From: Rutpela maculata
Taxonomy: Eukaryota; Arthropoda; Insecta; Coleoptera; Cerambycidae
Direction of reading: 5' to 3'
Assembly (NCBI GenBank): GCA_936432065.2
Contig: OW386285.2
Span: forward strand, 173,953,984-174,017,983
Length of the DNA stretch: 64,000 bases
A program made the translations under genes and the position numbers. Positions 42,849 through 55,645 of this stretch are shown here, one piece after another. The notes under the pieces were generated by a model. That model was not told the origin of the DNA. It ran no database searches and saw nothing but the letters and a program-made list of their open reading frames with translations. Within the stretch, counting starts at the first letter, position 1. The number at the start of each line of letters is the position of its first letter.

Positions 42849-43774
42849 CATCTCCATATAAATATGACTTCCGGTATATGGTGCGTATATATGGCTTCCA
42901 TCAGAAGGAGTAGAAATATATATATTTTGACTCATGTATATATCATCATTTGTGATTCACATCTCAGTTATCAATCAGGAACAGTTTTCATCACATGAAC
43001 AAATCGCGATGGACAATATATGGCTGATTATATTCTGCAGATATATAGCTTCCGAAATATACATTATTTTAGGATCTGCAGTGGATACGGCTTCCAGCAG
43101 TGTTGCCATGCATTTAGCCAAGGCTTTAAATTCTGCTTTATTTTCATGGTTTTATATCTACATAATATGCAAGTGTTCACGGATAAATATGAATAGGTAT
43201 AAATGACCAAAAATTTTTGAGCTGATGGGTGTTCATGTTCTGGATTTAGCTCCTACTTGATTTGAAATTAGGATATACCAATTGTTATTAAAATGATTTA
43301 TATATAGGGTATTTTAGAACCAATTTTCTAAGAATTGACAAAAGTAAACTGCTTTTATTTTCCAAATTACAAAAATTTTGCATTAAAATCTATTGAGAAT
43401 AAAAAGTTAACACCAATTTACAATTGTCGGAATAATCGACCCACAATTATTTCCACTTTCGATTTATCAATTTTTAATTAAATAAAAATTAATATAAAAA
43501 CAAAGACTTTTAAATATTATACTCATTCACGTTCGTATTGAATGAGCCGTATGTTTGAACAATGTATTAATGAGTGAGTAACGGGTGATCTGATCTGACT
43601 TTCATGGATAAATTTGGTCGGCTGGAAGAAACCACCAAGTTATGACTTAGACGACCAATGACAAAAAGAAGTTAAAGATCTTTATTTTGGCGTAAATTTC
43701 ATCCTTTAAATCAATAACATAAAATTAATTAATTATTATAATTTGAAATTTTTTGATACGAATAAGGTCATTAA

Positions 43775-43965
43775 AAAAATGTTAGATTGTATAAAAATAA
43801 TAAAAAGAGTATAGGAGCAAGTACCAACCCTTGAGGTATTCCATCTTTTATAGTCAATTCTTCTGAATAACTGTCATTAAATTTAATACATTGTTTTCCT
43901 ATTTTCGAGGTATGATGTAAGCCACTGTAATACTATCCCGGCAATTTCTTATTTTTTAGATTCAA
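43775..43965 (-). pseudogene. LINE reverse-transcriptase fragment
   Basis: Minus-strand translation gives WLTSYLENRKQCIKFN, then LTIKDGIPQG and LAPILFLLFLYNL. This is the (W-x-SYL-NR) and GVPQGSVLGPLLF region of Jockey/CR1-like RTs. Short, isolated and with a stop soon after. Duplicated at about 59,325-59,515. Confidence 0.8.
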
Positions 43966-44319
43966 TACAAGTAGATCTTTATTATAATAATATAAATAAT
44001 ATAAAATATGTTATGTTGTAAACGTACTTTATATAATAATAAAAAATCTCTTCTTTAACTCATCTTTCTGACGCTGTATCTCTTTAAACATTAGACTTAC
44101 AATAAAAACCGCTGCCCAAGGAATCACTACTTCCACATCCAAATTTTCGATCCAACTCACTCACAACGAAAAAATTTTTTATGTGGAAATAATTGCTTAT
44201 GGAACTTTAATAATATAATATTTGAAATCCTCTACCCCAAAAACCTATAAAACGATACCCCACATCGGTAGTGGGGTGGGGTTGGTGATAAGGGGGTGGA
44301 TGAGGCAAAACAATATTTT

Positions 44320-44432
44320 AAGGTTTCTGATTCTTGTACACACACTAAATCACATTTTTTTTTATCTCCTTTAATAATGAGGTGGGGGTAGTAATGGGGG
44401 TGGCTAATGCCAAAAATTTTTTCGAGACATTA
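44320..44432 (+). mobile_element. Interspersed hairpin-ended repeat, left part
   Basis: TTTCTGATTCTTGTACACAC start and GGCTAATGCCAAAAATTTTT block. Interrupted at a TA by the large fold-back element and continued at 50,695-51,035. Confidence 0.75.
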
Positions 44433-47400
44433 CCCTGTCAAAAAAATCTCATCAATCCGTATTAAAAATTATCAAAAATTAATAAGTATCTATGAGAACC
44501 TATATGGTCAATAAGTTTCTATAAGAGTTAGGTAAAGTTGCTGTTGAAATTGTTATCAGTTTATATCAGAATTGACCAGCAAAACGAGTCAAGCCATATC
44601 CATTTGTAAATCCAAACATTTACTTATACTATCTCAATGAGAATTTATGAGAACAGTATCTAATGTAAAACGTGCGGCTTTCCGTGGTTAAATGGCAAGA
44701 GTTTCTATAAGAAACGAGTTGCATTAGGTTAGAACAGTTTTGATTTGTAATTGAAGATTCAAAATTATAATGTTTGAATAGGGATTTATGAGATCAGTTT
44801 CTATGAGTATTAATGTGTTTTCTTCAGTAATATATTAAATGTGTTTTCATTTGTTTGAATGGGTAAAAAGAAAGGTCAGTTTTGAACTGCAATTACAAAT
44901 ACAAGTTTAATCACTTCGAATGGGGTTATATGCGATCAATTTCTAAAAGTATTTATGCTGTTTTCCGGATATAATTGTGATGAGGTTTAATCAGTAACAA
45001 ATTGTTCACTACATGTTATGATATGGTCGGAAATTCCAAGTACACATTTGGTATTCCTTCAAGAGGATTGATGAGAGCTGTTTCTACGAGTATCTATTTG
45101 TTGTTCCTCTAGTAAATTATATAAGTCTTTATCAGTAAAGATTCGGATCTAATTTAAATATGAAAATTATATCAGAATAAAGCAACCAAATATTTTAAAC
45201 AGTATCTATTTGTAAATCCAGACATTTACTTATACTATCTCAATGAGAATTTATGAGAACAGTATCTAATGTAAAACGTGCGGCTTTTCGTGGTTAAATG
45301 GCAAGTGTTTTTATAAGAAACGAGCTGCATTAGGTTAGAACAGTTTTGATTTGCAATTGAAGATTACAAATTACAATGTTTGAATAGGGATTTATGAGAT
45401 CAGTTTCTATGAGTATTAATGTTTTTTTTTCAGTAATATATTAAATGTGTTTTCATTTGTTTGAATGGGTAAAAAGAAAGGTCAGTTTTCAACTGCAATT
45501 ACAAATACAAGTTTAATCGCTTCGAATGGGGTTATATGCGATCAATTTCTGAAAGTATTTATGCTGTTTTCCGAATATAATTGTGATGAGGTTTAATCAG
45601 TAACAAATTGTTCACTATTTGTTATGATATGGTCGGAAATTCCAAGTACACATTTAGTATTCCTTCAAGAGGATTGATGAGAGCAGTTTCTACGAGTATC
45701 TATTTGTTGTTCCTATAGTAAATTAGATAAGTCTTTATCAGTACAGATTCGGATCTAATTTAAATATGAAAATTATATCAGAATAAAGCAACCAAATATT
45801 TTTAACAGTATCTATTTGTAAATCCAAACATTTACTTATACTATCTCAATGAGAATTTATGAGAACAGTATCTAATGTAAAACGTGCGGCTTTGCGTGGT
45901 TAAATGGCAAGAGTTTCTATAAGAAACGAGTTGCATTAGGTTAGAACAGTTTTGATTTGTAATTGAAGATTCAAAATTATAATGTTTGAATAGGGATTTA
46001 TGAGATCAGTTTCTATGAGTATTAATGTGTTTTCTTCAGTAATATATTAAATGTGTTTTCATTTGTTTGAATGGGTAAAAAGAAAGGTCAGTTTTGAACT
46101 GCAATTACAAATACAAGTTTAATCACTTCGAATGGGGTTATATGCGATCAATTTCTAAAAGTATTTATGCTGTTTTCCGGATATAATTGTGATGAGGTTT
46201 AATCAGTAACAAATTGTTCACTACATGTTATGATATGGTCGGAAATTCCAAGTACACATTTGGTATTCCTTCAAGAGGATTGATGAGAGCTGTTTCTACG
46301 AGTATCTATTTGTTGTTCCTCTAGTAAATTATATAAGTCTTTATCAGTAATGATTCGGATCTAATTTAAATATGAAAATTATATCAGAATAAAGCAACCA
46401 AATATTTTAAACAGTATCTATTTGTAAATCCAGACATTTACTTATACTATCTCAATGAGAATTTATGAGAACAGTATCTAATGTAAAACGTGCGGCTTTT
46501 CGTGGTTAAATGGCAAGTGTTTCTATAAGAAACGAGCTGCATTAGGTTAGAACAGTTTTGATTTGCAATTGAAGATTACAAATTATAATGTTTAAATAGG
46601 GATTTATGAGATCAGTTTCTATGAGTATTAATGGTTTTTTTTTTCAGTAATATATTAAATGTGTTTTCATTTGTTTGAATGGGTAAAAAGGAAGGTCAGT
46701 TTTCAACTGCAATTACAAATACAAGTTTAATCACTTCGAATGGGGTTATATGCGATCAATTTCTAACAGTATTTATGCTGTTTTCCGAATATAATTGTGA
46801 TGAGGTTTGATCCGTAACAAATTGTTCACTACATGTTACGATATGGTCGGAAATTCCAGGTACATATTTAGTATTCCTTTGTTGTTCCTACAGTAAATTA
46901 TATAAGTCTTTATTAGTATGCATTCGGATCTAATTTAAATGCAAAAATCATATCAGAATGAAACCTCAAATATTTTCAACAGTGTCCACCTGTAAATCCA
47001 AACATTTAAAGATAATATTATAATGAGAATCCATCAGAACAGTATCTATAATGTAACGTGTGCGGTTTTCCGTGGCTAAATTTTAAAATTATTTGCAATA
47101 AATAAGCTTTAAGGGATTCGAACAGTTTTCATTTGCATTTCCAGATAAATAGTTTTAATTGTTAGGGATCTATGAGGTCAGTGTAATGTTTTTTTTTTCA
47201 ATAAAATGTGTTTTTATTAAAAAAAAACATTACACAAAGACACTGATCTCATAGATCCCTATTTAACAATTAAAACTATTCATCTGGAATTGCAAATTAA
47301 AACTGTTCAAATCCGTTAAAGCTATTTATTAAAAATACTTTTAAAATTTAGCCACGGAAAGCCGCACGCGTTACATTAGATACTGTTCTGATTGGTTCTC

Positions 47401-50400
47401 ATTAAAATATATCTTTAAATGTTTGGATTTACAAGTGGATACTGTTTAAAATATTTGGTTGTTTCATTCTGATATAATTTTTGTATTTAAAGTAGATCCG
47501 AATGCATACTGATAAAGACAAATTTTCTATTGGAACAACAAATACATACTCATAGAAACTGCTATCATCAATCCTTTCGAAGGAATACTAAATATGTACC
47601 TGGAATTTCCGACCATATCGTAACATGTGGTAAAGAATTTGTTACTGATCAAACCTCATCACAATTATATTCGAAATACTGATCGCATATAACCCCATTC
47701 GAAGTGATTAAACTTGTACCTATTTGTAATTGCAGTTGAAAACTGACCTTTCTTTTTACCCATTCAAACAAATGAAAACACATTTAATATACTTATTACT
47801 GAAAAAAATAACATTAATACTCATAGAAACTCATCTCATAAATCCCTATTCAAACATCATAATTTGTAATCTTCAATTGCAAATCAAAACCCGGTCTTCG
47901 AAGCGTGTCGCCCGGGTTGGCTCCGGCGGGTTATATCGCCTGTAGTCCCCCCTCAAGAAACATGTAATTAGGTTTGTAACCTGTTTGTTTTTTCTTCTAA
48001 ATAAATAAATAAATAAATAAATAAAAACTGTTCTAACCTAATGCAGCTCGTTTCTTATAGAAACTCTTGCCATTTAACCACGGAAAGCCGCACGTTTTAC
48101 ATTAGATACTGTCCTCATAAATTCTCATTGAGATGGTATAAGTAAATGTCTGGATTTACAAATAGATACTGTTTAAAATATTTGGTTGCTTTATTCTGAT
48201 ATAATTTTCATATTTAAATTAGATCCGAATGGATACTGATAAAGACTTATATAATTTACTATTGGCACAACAAATACATACTCGTAGAAACTGCTATCAT
48301 CAATCCTTTCGAAGTAATACGAAATATGTACCTGGAATTTCCACACGTAACATGTAGTGAACAATTTGTTACTGATCAAACATCATCACAATTATATTCG
48401 GAAAACAGCATAAATACTGTTAGAAATTGATCGCATATAATCCCATTCGAAATGGTTAAACTTGTATTTGTAATTGCAGTTGAAAACTGACCTTTCTTTT
48501 TACCCATTCAAACAAATGAAAACACATTTAATATATTACTGAAAAAAAACATTAACACTCATAGAGACTGATCTCATAAATCCCTATTCAACCATTATAA
48601 TTTGTAATCTTCAATTGCAAATCAAAACTGTTCTAACCTAATGCAGCTCGTTTCTTATAGAAACTCTTGCCATTTAACCACGCAAAGCCGCACGTTTTAC
48701 ATTAGATACTGTTCTCATAAATTCTCATTGAGATAGTATAAGTAAATGTCTGGATTTACAAATAGATACTGTTTAAAATATTTGGTTGCTTTATTCTGAT
48801 ATAATTTTCATATTTAAATTAGATCCGAATGCATACTGATAGAGACTTATATAATTTACTATTGGCACAACAAATACATACTCGTAGAAACTGCTATCAT
48901 CAATCCTTTCGAAGTAATACTAAATATGTACCTGGAATTTCTGACCATATCGTAACATGTAGTGAACAATTTGTTATTGAACAAACCTCATCACAATTAT
49001 ATTCGGAAAACAGCATAAATACTGTTAGAAATTGATCGCGTATAACCCCATTCGAAGTGATTAAATTTGTATTTGTAATTTCAGTTGAAAACTGACCTTT
49101 CTTTTTACCCATTCAAACATATGAAAACACACTTAATATATTACTGGAAAAAAAACATTAATACTCATAGAAACTGATCTCATAAATCCCTATTCAAACA
49201 TTATAATTTGTAATCTTCAATTGCAAATCAAAACTGTTCTAACCTAATGCAGCTCGTTTCTTATAGAAACACTTGCCATTTAACCACGGAAAGCCGTACG
49301 TTTTACATTAGATACTGTTCTCATAAATTCTCATTGAGATAGTATAAGTAAATGTAAAGACTTATATAATTTACTAGAGGAACAACAAATAGATACTCGT
49401 AGAAACTGCTCTCATCAATCCTTTTGAAGGAATACTAAATGGGTACTTGGAATTTCCGACCATATCATAACAAGTAGTGAACAATTTGTTACTGATTAAA
49501 CCTCATCACAATTATATTCGGAAAACAGCATAAATACTTTTAGAAATTAATCGCATATAACCCCATTCAAAGTGATTAAACTGGTATTTGTAATTGCAGT
49601 TGAAAACTGACCTTTCTTTTTACCCATTCAAACAAATGAAAACACATTTAATATATTACTGAAAAAAAACATTAATACTCATAGAAACTGATCTCATAAA
49701 TCCCTATTCAAACATTATAATTAGTAATCTTCAATTGCAAGTCAAAACTGTCCTAACCTAATGCAGCTCGTTTCTTGTAGAAACACTTGCCATTTAACCA
49801 CGGAAAGCCGCACGTTTTACCTTAGATACTGTTCTCATAAATTCTCATTGATGTGGTATAAGTAAATGTTTGCTGCTCCATTCTGGTAGAAACTGATAGA
49901 AATTTCAGCAGCAGCTTTACTCCAGGCTCCAGTAGAGGGAGCTGTATACGTGTCGCTAATTCATATCTACTCTAATGTGACCTAAGGAACTGACGTGTGT
50001 TTGTTAAATTAAAAGTAAAGCAGTCTCTTTCACTGCCAACTCATTCATTGCTTCTAGGCTAGAACAAGAATACCCGAGGAAATAAGGACTTTGCAGTATT
50101 TTGTGTTTACCACAATATTAGTATTTATATTTGAAATATGCAATTTAAACTGTACATTTGTTGGCATGCATATCCAAATTAATACTAATAAAAAGGCAAA
50201 ATGGAAGTTTACAATAAAAATACATCTGTAAAATATACAATTGAAACTGTACATTTGTTGACATGTATATCCACATTAATACTAATAAAAAGACAATGTT
50301 GAAATTTACAATAAAAACATGTTGATAAATGGTGTGTTATATACGATAGATACTGGAGAAAGGACGAACTGGACTCTTATGATATTACTTATAGAAAAGT

Positions 50401-50692
50401 TTAGAATCTCTTTAAAGTTGTATCTGTAATTCCATATGTTTACAGATATAAGGGCAAGGGTGCATTTGCAGACACTAAACTGTAGATTTGTTGATGTATA
50501 TTTCGTATAAGTACTCATGAAAGGGCAACATGATAATTCCAAATAGCTCATTCGGAATTACTGTTTCATAACCGATTTAAAACTTAATAAAACAGATAAA
50601 ATCCTGTCTGTATAATAATAATATAACTTATAGAAACGATAAAACCGCATCACTTTTTTTTTATAAGTTTCTATGTGGAATTTTTGGCAGGG
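44433..50692. mobile_element. 6.26-kb palindromic fold-back element of ~605-bp repeats
   Basis: Ends CCCTGTCAAAAA and TTTTTGGCAGGG are inverted and flanked by TA (44,431-44,432 and 50,693-50,694). The intact relative at 59,890-59,930 shows the empty site. The left half has tandem units of about 605 bp (AACGTGCGGCTTTCCGTGG near 44,672, 45,278, 45,884 and 46,489, plus a decayed unit). The right half has the same units inverted (near 48,081, 48,683, 49,287 and 49,801). The centre is at about 47,206. No coding frame. TA duplication suggests Tc1/mariner-type mobilisation. Confidence 0.88.
47891..48024 (+). mobile_element. Short retroposed insertion with (AAAT)n tail
   Basis: 134 bp of GC-rich sequence (starts CCGGTCTTCGAAGCG) ending in AAATAAAT repeats, flanked by AAAAC duplications. 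Neighbouring satellite units provide the empty site ATCAAAACTGTTCT. A SINE or 5'-truncated LINE tail. Confidence 0.8.
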
Positions 50693-50694
50693 TA

Positions 50695-51035
50695 GCTTCT
50701 CTTGTATATATTAAATACCAATTTTCTGGACTCTCACCTGCTTGATTTAGCTATTTACCTCAATTTACCCCCCAACCCTTTGACGGAACAAGATGAAAAT
50801 ATAATCTAGTTCCAGATCTCGTTAAAGTACATATGTGTACCAAATTTCAAGTCAATATCTCACGGTTCCAGAGTAAACGTGGGCACAAAAAAGTTACAGA
50901 CAGACCGACAGAAGTTTTTTTTCGCTCAAACTTAAAATCTCGACGTTTCATGACATTCTAAGCCTATTTGGACAATAAAAATTTTTAAAAATTTTTTTGT
51001 CGTTACTCTACTTCCACTGGATGTGGAAGTAAAAC
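50695..51035 (+). mobile_element. Interspersed hairpin-ended repeat, right part
   Basis: Continues 44,320-44,432. Ends with the hairpin CTTCCACTGGATGTGGAAG then TAAAAC (about 51,011-51,035). Confidence 0.8.
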
Positions 51036-51720
51036 GTAGGAAATTTTGCGTCTTCAACTTTGTCTCGAACATTTTTCTCTTAGGATCGAGTGTTGCCGAA
51101 TTATTTTGAAAACCAATTTTTTGCAACTTTCAAACAAGATGGCGGCTCCCCCTAGGTCGAAACCTTGTATCTTTCATCAACAACATATATCAACTCTCGT
51201 GTTAGGTTAGACATAGACATAGGATCTTTTCTCATACTTATCATAGTATTCATGTATGTTGTATAAGCAATAAATTAATTTAAGATTTTAATTAACTTAA
51301 AAAATTGCGGCTGGCAGTATGGTCCTTGACCGAACGCCTTAAAAAAAAAACATATCAAAATCATTACTACTCCACCTTTTGCAGGGCAAAACTCCCCACT
51401 GATTGGACTATAGCCCATTAGAATAAAACGAAATATAATATTTTTTTACCGTTGCTGTACTCCACTACGTGGATTTGGAAGTAAAACAAAATATGGAATT
51501 AAAATCGACAGGTTCGTTCAATAAATGGAACTTAAATAATACACATTTTTAATTGTATGAGCTTGCATTCTAAAAAAATAGCATACTTATGTAAAATATC
51601 CTTAAATTTACTATAATAATCATTGTATTCATTTAATACTACTTTTTATTAGTTTAAATTGAAAAATATTATAAACGTTTTTTTTTCTTTGATATTACTC
51701 AATATTACATCTGACTAAAT
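51036..51720. other. Unclassified sequence with partial repeat tail
   Basis: No gene. A second tail-like block CTCCACTACGTGGATTTGGAAG occurs near 51,460-51,482 (hairpin arms CCACTACGTGG). AAGATGGCGG near 51,137. Confidence 0.4.
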
Positions 51721-51918
51721 GTACTGTCGTGAGCATTGAGCAAAAAAAAAATGGGACAACTATTTTTCTCTACCGTAAATCTGTCTCTATTAGCGCACTT
51801 GCAATGAATTTTGACAAATAACCGCAATGTCACAAAAATTAAAGTTAGACGTACACAACTAGATTTTAACAAAAATACGTTATAAGACTTGTTCCATTTT
51901 TTTTGCGCACGACAGTGC
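51721..51918. mobile_element. ~200-bp MITE
   Basis: Ends ACTGTCGTGAGCA and, inverted, TGCGCACGACAGT, with matching CAAAAAAAA-ATGG(G/A)ACA blocks inside. Non-coding. TA-type target is possible but not clear. Confidence 0.55.
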
Positions 51919-51934
51919 CTACCCTATACTGGGA

Positions 51935-52160
51935 ATGTAAATTGAATAAATAAATAAATAAATCTTTGAGGGGGCTCGAACCTTCGGTGTGGCGCTGCCT
52001 CTGAAATAGTTTCTACACCAAAATACTTGAATATTGCTCGACTCGCGTTTCGCCAACCATGTTGGTATCATCTAGAGACTATGAAACTGAATTTACAAAC
52101 AGTCTTAGTGTTCTGTAGTATTGATGCCCAAGAATGTTGTTGCATATTTATCTGTTACTG
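51935..52160 (-). mobile_element. SINE/LINE 3' fragment with (ATTT)n tail
   Basis: On the minus strand GGTTCGAGCCC (about 51,972-51,982, resembling a pol III B box) precedes an ATTT-repeat tail (51,940-51,963). Upstream is GTTGGCGAAACGCG, common in retroposon tails. No clear A box. Confidence 0.45.
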
Positions 52161-52249
52161 ATTCATGTAGTTTTCGTATCCTTAATAAAAAGAATTCTAA
52201 ACGATTTTAACAAAAAACATAAGTTTCTCCAGTCCGACACTGTATTTCT

Positions 52250-53170
52250 TTAAAACATTGCTGCATGCAGCCCAAACTACCACAAAAGCATGTAGTAAGT
52301 TTTGGGAAAATGGTTAAAAAATATGACAACTTAAAAATTTGGCATAAATTAGAAAATCCTCTGTATATTAATAACAGAGAAGGCTCCAGAGGGTACATAT
52401 GAAAGAGTTTTGGAATCAGTTCGACCTCCTCTATCGCCAATTATGTACGAAACATTTTGCATAACGAATTAAAATGCGGGTCAAAATTTCATTAAGAGGA
52501 CCAATATTTTTTAACTCCGTAGATTTTTCATACTATCTAACGAACTTTAATCGGATTACACTTACACAGTCAGTGTTTTACAACTTTTTAAAAGCTTTTA
52601 TTTAACTTGCAAGCTGAATTCCGACTAGTTCTAATTAAGCTGGAGCATTAAAATTTGGCACACGTATATAAGTCCGGTGACAATGCAACATAGTATAGCC
52701 ATTATCGGTCTAAATCCAATATGGCGGACGTCCCAAGATGGCGGATCGGCTTTTTCTTCACAAACCCCTTGATATGGGTATCAAATGAAAGGGTTTGACG
52801 AGTAAAATACGACAAGCTATGTAACGTCATTCTAAATTCAATATGGCGGACGTCTCAATATGCCGGATCGCCTTTTTCTTCCCAACCTCCTTGATATGGG
52901 TATCAAATGAAAGGGTTTGACGAGTAAAATACGATAAACTATGTGACGTCATTCTAAATTCAATATGGCGGACGTGGGAGAGGTGGGAAAGCGGTGGGGA
53001 AGGAATGGGAAGTGTTGGGAAGATATAGGGTAGGGGTGGGAAGAGGTGGGGATGGGGTGGAAAGAGGTGGGAAGAGAGGGAAAGGGGAGGGGAAGAGGTG
53101 GAAAAGAGGTGGGAAGAAGTGGGGAATAGTGTTAGAGGGGTGAGAATACGGGAGAGGAAAGGGGTGGATG
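52250..53170 (+). repeat. Repeat block with ~126-bp minisatellite and purine-rich tract
   Basis: Homologous to 60,230-61,210. Contains two units of about 126 bp with AATATGGCGGACGT, GATATGGGTATCAAATGAAA and GTGACGTCATTCTAAATTCA. The copy at 60.7 kb has three. Then comes a G/A-rich tract (52,975-53,170) of GGGAAGAGGTGGG-type repeats. Confidence 0.8.
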
Positions 53171-53218
53171 GCGGTGGTAAATAAATGGTTATGTCTGTCT
53201 GTCTGTAAAATAAGTACA

Positions 53219-53520
53219 CTAAAAAGTAAAAAATAAAATTATATAAAAAAAATATTTTTAAGAAAAAGCTTTTATTTGAAAAACTACTAAAAAGTAAAAA
53301 TAATTTTTTTAAAATTTATACACCTGGAAACCAAAAGCTTTGGGGGCGGTCAATTGAGCAAAGTAACTATGTAATAGCCCCCTATATGACCGTCCCCAAA
53401 GCTTTTGGTTTCTAGATGTATGAATTTTAAAAAAAGAATATTTTTACTTTTTAGTAGTTTTTCAAATAAAAGTTTTTTCTTAAAAATATTTTTTTATACA
53501 ATTTTATTAAATTTCTTTCT
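53219..53520. mobile_element. ~300-bp hairpin MITE
   Basis: Inverted arms about 53,219-53,350 and 53,390-53,520 share ACCAAAAGCTTTGGGG / CCCCAAAGCTTTTGGT and TTTTTACTTTTTAGTAGTTT. In the other copy of the duplication (about 61,212-61,300) only the right half is present. Confidence 0.75.
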
Positions 53521-54126
53521 ACTCCGCTATTTATGCGATATTCTCAGTTGAAATGAAGTGTCATTATATTTAAATTCCAATTTCGTTCTCCTATCTTTGA
53601 TTTCGAAAAACCCCATGCGTAAACCTTAAGTAAAATATCAAAAAATTTGTTTTTAATTACTGTTCTAAAACACATCGAAAACGCCATACTAACTGAAAGA
53701 TATTTTCACTAAAAATTCAAAATATTTATGATTTTGGATAACATATGTCTTAGTTGTATTTTAATAAGTATTTCTAAGCAATTGTAAATTGGTACTTGTC
53801 CTTATAACAAAAACAAAAGTCGTTGTGGTGTAGCGAGTAGCAACAACGAACGCTTTGCAGAGTCATTTGAAACGTTAAAAACACACAAGATCATACCTAA
53901 TTTTCTAAATGCCATGTGATCCAAGGTTGCCAATATTTACCGGAAGCAGTATTCACTGTAGAACTGATAGTATATTATACGGCATGGAATATACGGGAAC
54001 CGTGGCGCCTTCGTTGATGTGGCTGCCTCGTCAAGAGTTCAAAATCCGAATATCTGACTTCCAGCTGAAATTAGCACAGCAGACAACTGAGGCACCATGG
54101 AGACGTTTTACATTGGTTGCGTTACG

Positions 54127-54147
54127 GCTTCCGTATACGGAAGCCGT
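54127..54147. repeat. Palindrome GGCTTCCGTATACGGAAGCC
   Basis: Perfect 20-bp inverted repeat upstream of the TA run, followed by CGGAAGTCGTAT blocks. Same design as the GGCCTCC-GTATAC hairpin at 393-423. Confidence 0.85.
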
Positions 54148-54213
54148 ATCGCAGTCGGAAGTCGTATAGCATGTAAATGGGCTATCATCGGAAGTCGTAT
54201 CCTACGCAGTCTG

Positions 54214-54218
<5 letters not shown>

Positions 54219-54300
<82 letters not shown>
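54219..54300. repeat. (TA)n microsatellite
   Basis: About 82 bp of TA. The left flank carries GCTTCCG words; the right flank carries TGCGTC(C) words (54,309, 54,456, 54,517 and 54,560). Confidence 0.97.
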
Positions 54301-54303
<3 letters not shown>

Positions 54304-54952
54304 AGGGTTCTGCGTCCACCAAAGTATATCTACATATTTTGAAGTCTGCAAACAGCACCTAACTTTCTGTGTTTATTGATACAGAATAATCATTATATAC
54401 ATATATACTTGCTTCAAAAACCTCAATTTTATTTTCGTATACAATTTGCAATCTTTCTGCGTCTTTACAATTTCCTATCATTTCGAAGTCCAGTATATAT
54501 TTTACAAAACTCTGTTTTCTGCGTCCGTAAAGATATACCTTTACATAATTCAGACTTTTATGCGTCTGACATTGTTGCCATGTCTTTTAGGCAGCATTTT
54601 CAGCTGACTGGTTACAAATTATATAAAATAGCATGTTACGGACTATGAACTGTAAGTAATACTTTTCAGATCCAGAATGCAGTTTACTAAATCGAGGTCG
54701 GTAGGGCCGAAGTTGCCTAAGCATTCGAGGTCTGAAAAATCACTTACTGTTCACGGATAATAAATTATTTTTTGCAGTACCTACGATGCAATTCAACGAA
54801 AGGTAATAAATAATGAGTTAACATTGAAATATTGACAACGAACTGTTAAACTAGAATTTTATATTTTATAATAAATTAAGCACAGTCTAGAATTTAACAA
54901 GAACACTTAATAAATAAATAATAATTCATTTAATAATCAAGTTTAACGTATT
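54301..54952. other. Non-coding flank with TGCGTC words
   Basis: TGTTGCCA at 54,573-54,580. No gene; a 90-codon frame at 54,376-54,648 has no recognisable domain. Confidence 0.4.
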
Positions 54953-55125
54953 ACTTCCACGTTGTGGAGTTTAGTAGCGCAAAGAAAAATATTTTTTTTG
55001 TTCAAATAGGCTTAGAATGTCATAAAACGTCGAAATTTTAAGTTTGAGCAAAAAGAATTCTGTCTGTCGGTCTGTAACTTTTTTTGTGCGCACGATTACT
55101 CTGGAACGGTTTATGATATTGACTT
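54953..55125 (-). mobile_element. Interspersed hairpin-ended repeat, fragment
   Basis: Reverse complement of the 22,880-22,985 and 50,880-51,035 sequences, including TTGTGCGCACG and the GACAGAC block; the tail hairpin is eroded. Confidence 0.75.
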
Positions 55126-55479
55126 GGATGGAGGAGGGTCAATATGGGCGGTTTTCGACCCAATCTGAAAGTGTGCCAAAACACATGGAATAAGTATCTT
55201 GAGTCCGTAAAAACAATATTCAGTTGATTCCAGCCTAGACGGGTGCAATCCCCCCCCCCCTTATACCCCCAACAAAATATATAAGTAGAAATACCATATT
55301 AAAAATATCAAAATGAACCCAGGCACACTGAGTCGCTACAGTGTACATATTCTATATACATTAGACTCCTCCCCCCACCAGGACCGACTTTAAAGTCTAA
55401 TCTTGACATATTGAGATGGTACAGCGGAATTCCAGGACACACTAGACACATGCGAGGCTTAATCTATTTACCCCAATGG

Positions 55480-55645
55480 AATAAGACCAAAATATAATCT
55501 AGTTCTAGATCTCATTAAAATACATACATGTACCTAATTTCAAGTCAATATCTTAAACGGTTCCAGAATACCCGTGTGCACAAAAAATTTATAGACCGAC
55601 AGACAGACATTTTTTTGCCTAAAACTTAAAATCTCGGCGTTAGAG
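55480..55645 (+). mobile_element. Interspersed hairpin-ended repeat, fragment
   Basis: ATATAATCTAGTTCTAGATC, TTTCAAGTCAATATCTTAAA and GACCGACAGACAGAC match the family; the 3' hairpin is absent. Confidence 0.75.

Larger units (their letters stand above)
42845..53990 (+). repeat. Long direct duplication, copy 1, enlarged by insertions
   Basis: Homologous pieces, in the same order as 58,295-61,685: 42,845-44,432, 50,695-51,000, about 52,250-53,170 and about 53,385-53,990. Inserted between them are the 6.26 kb fold-back element, about 1.2 kb at 51,036-52,245, and the left half of a hairpin at 53,219-53,385. Starts with TTTACATCTCCATATAAATA and GCTTCCG words. Confidence 0.85.

Noticed and set aside
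44600..49880. CRISPR-like array
   Set aside because: Units of ~605 bp in an insect-type genome without short spacers; it is a fold-back satellite-like element.
52827..53219. 130-residue Pro/Ser/Leu-rich minus-strand frame
   Set aside because: It is the antisense reading of the purine-rich tract and minisatellite.
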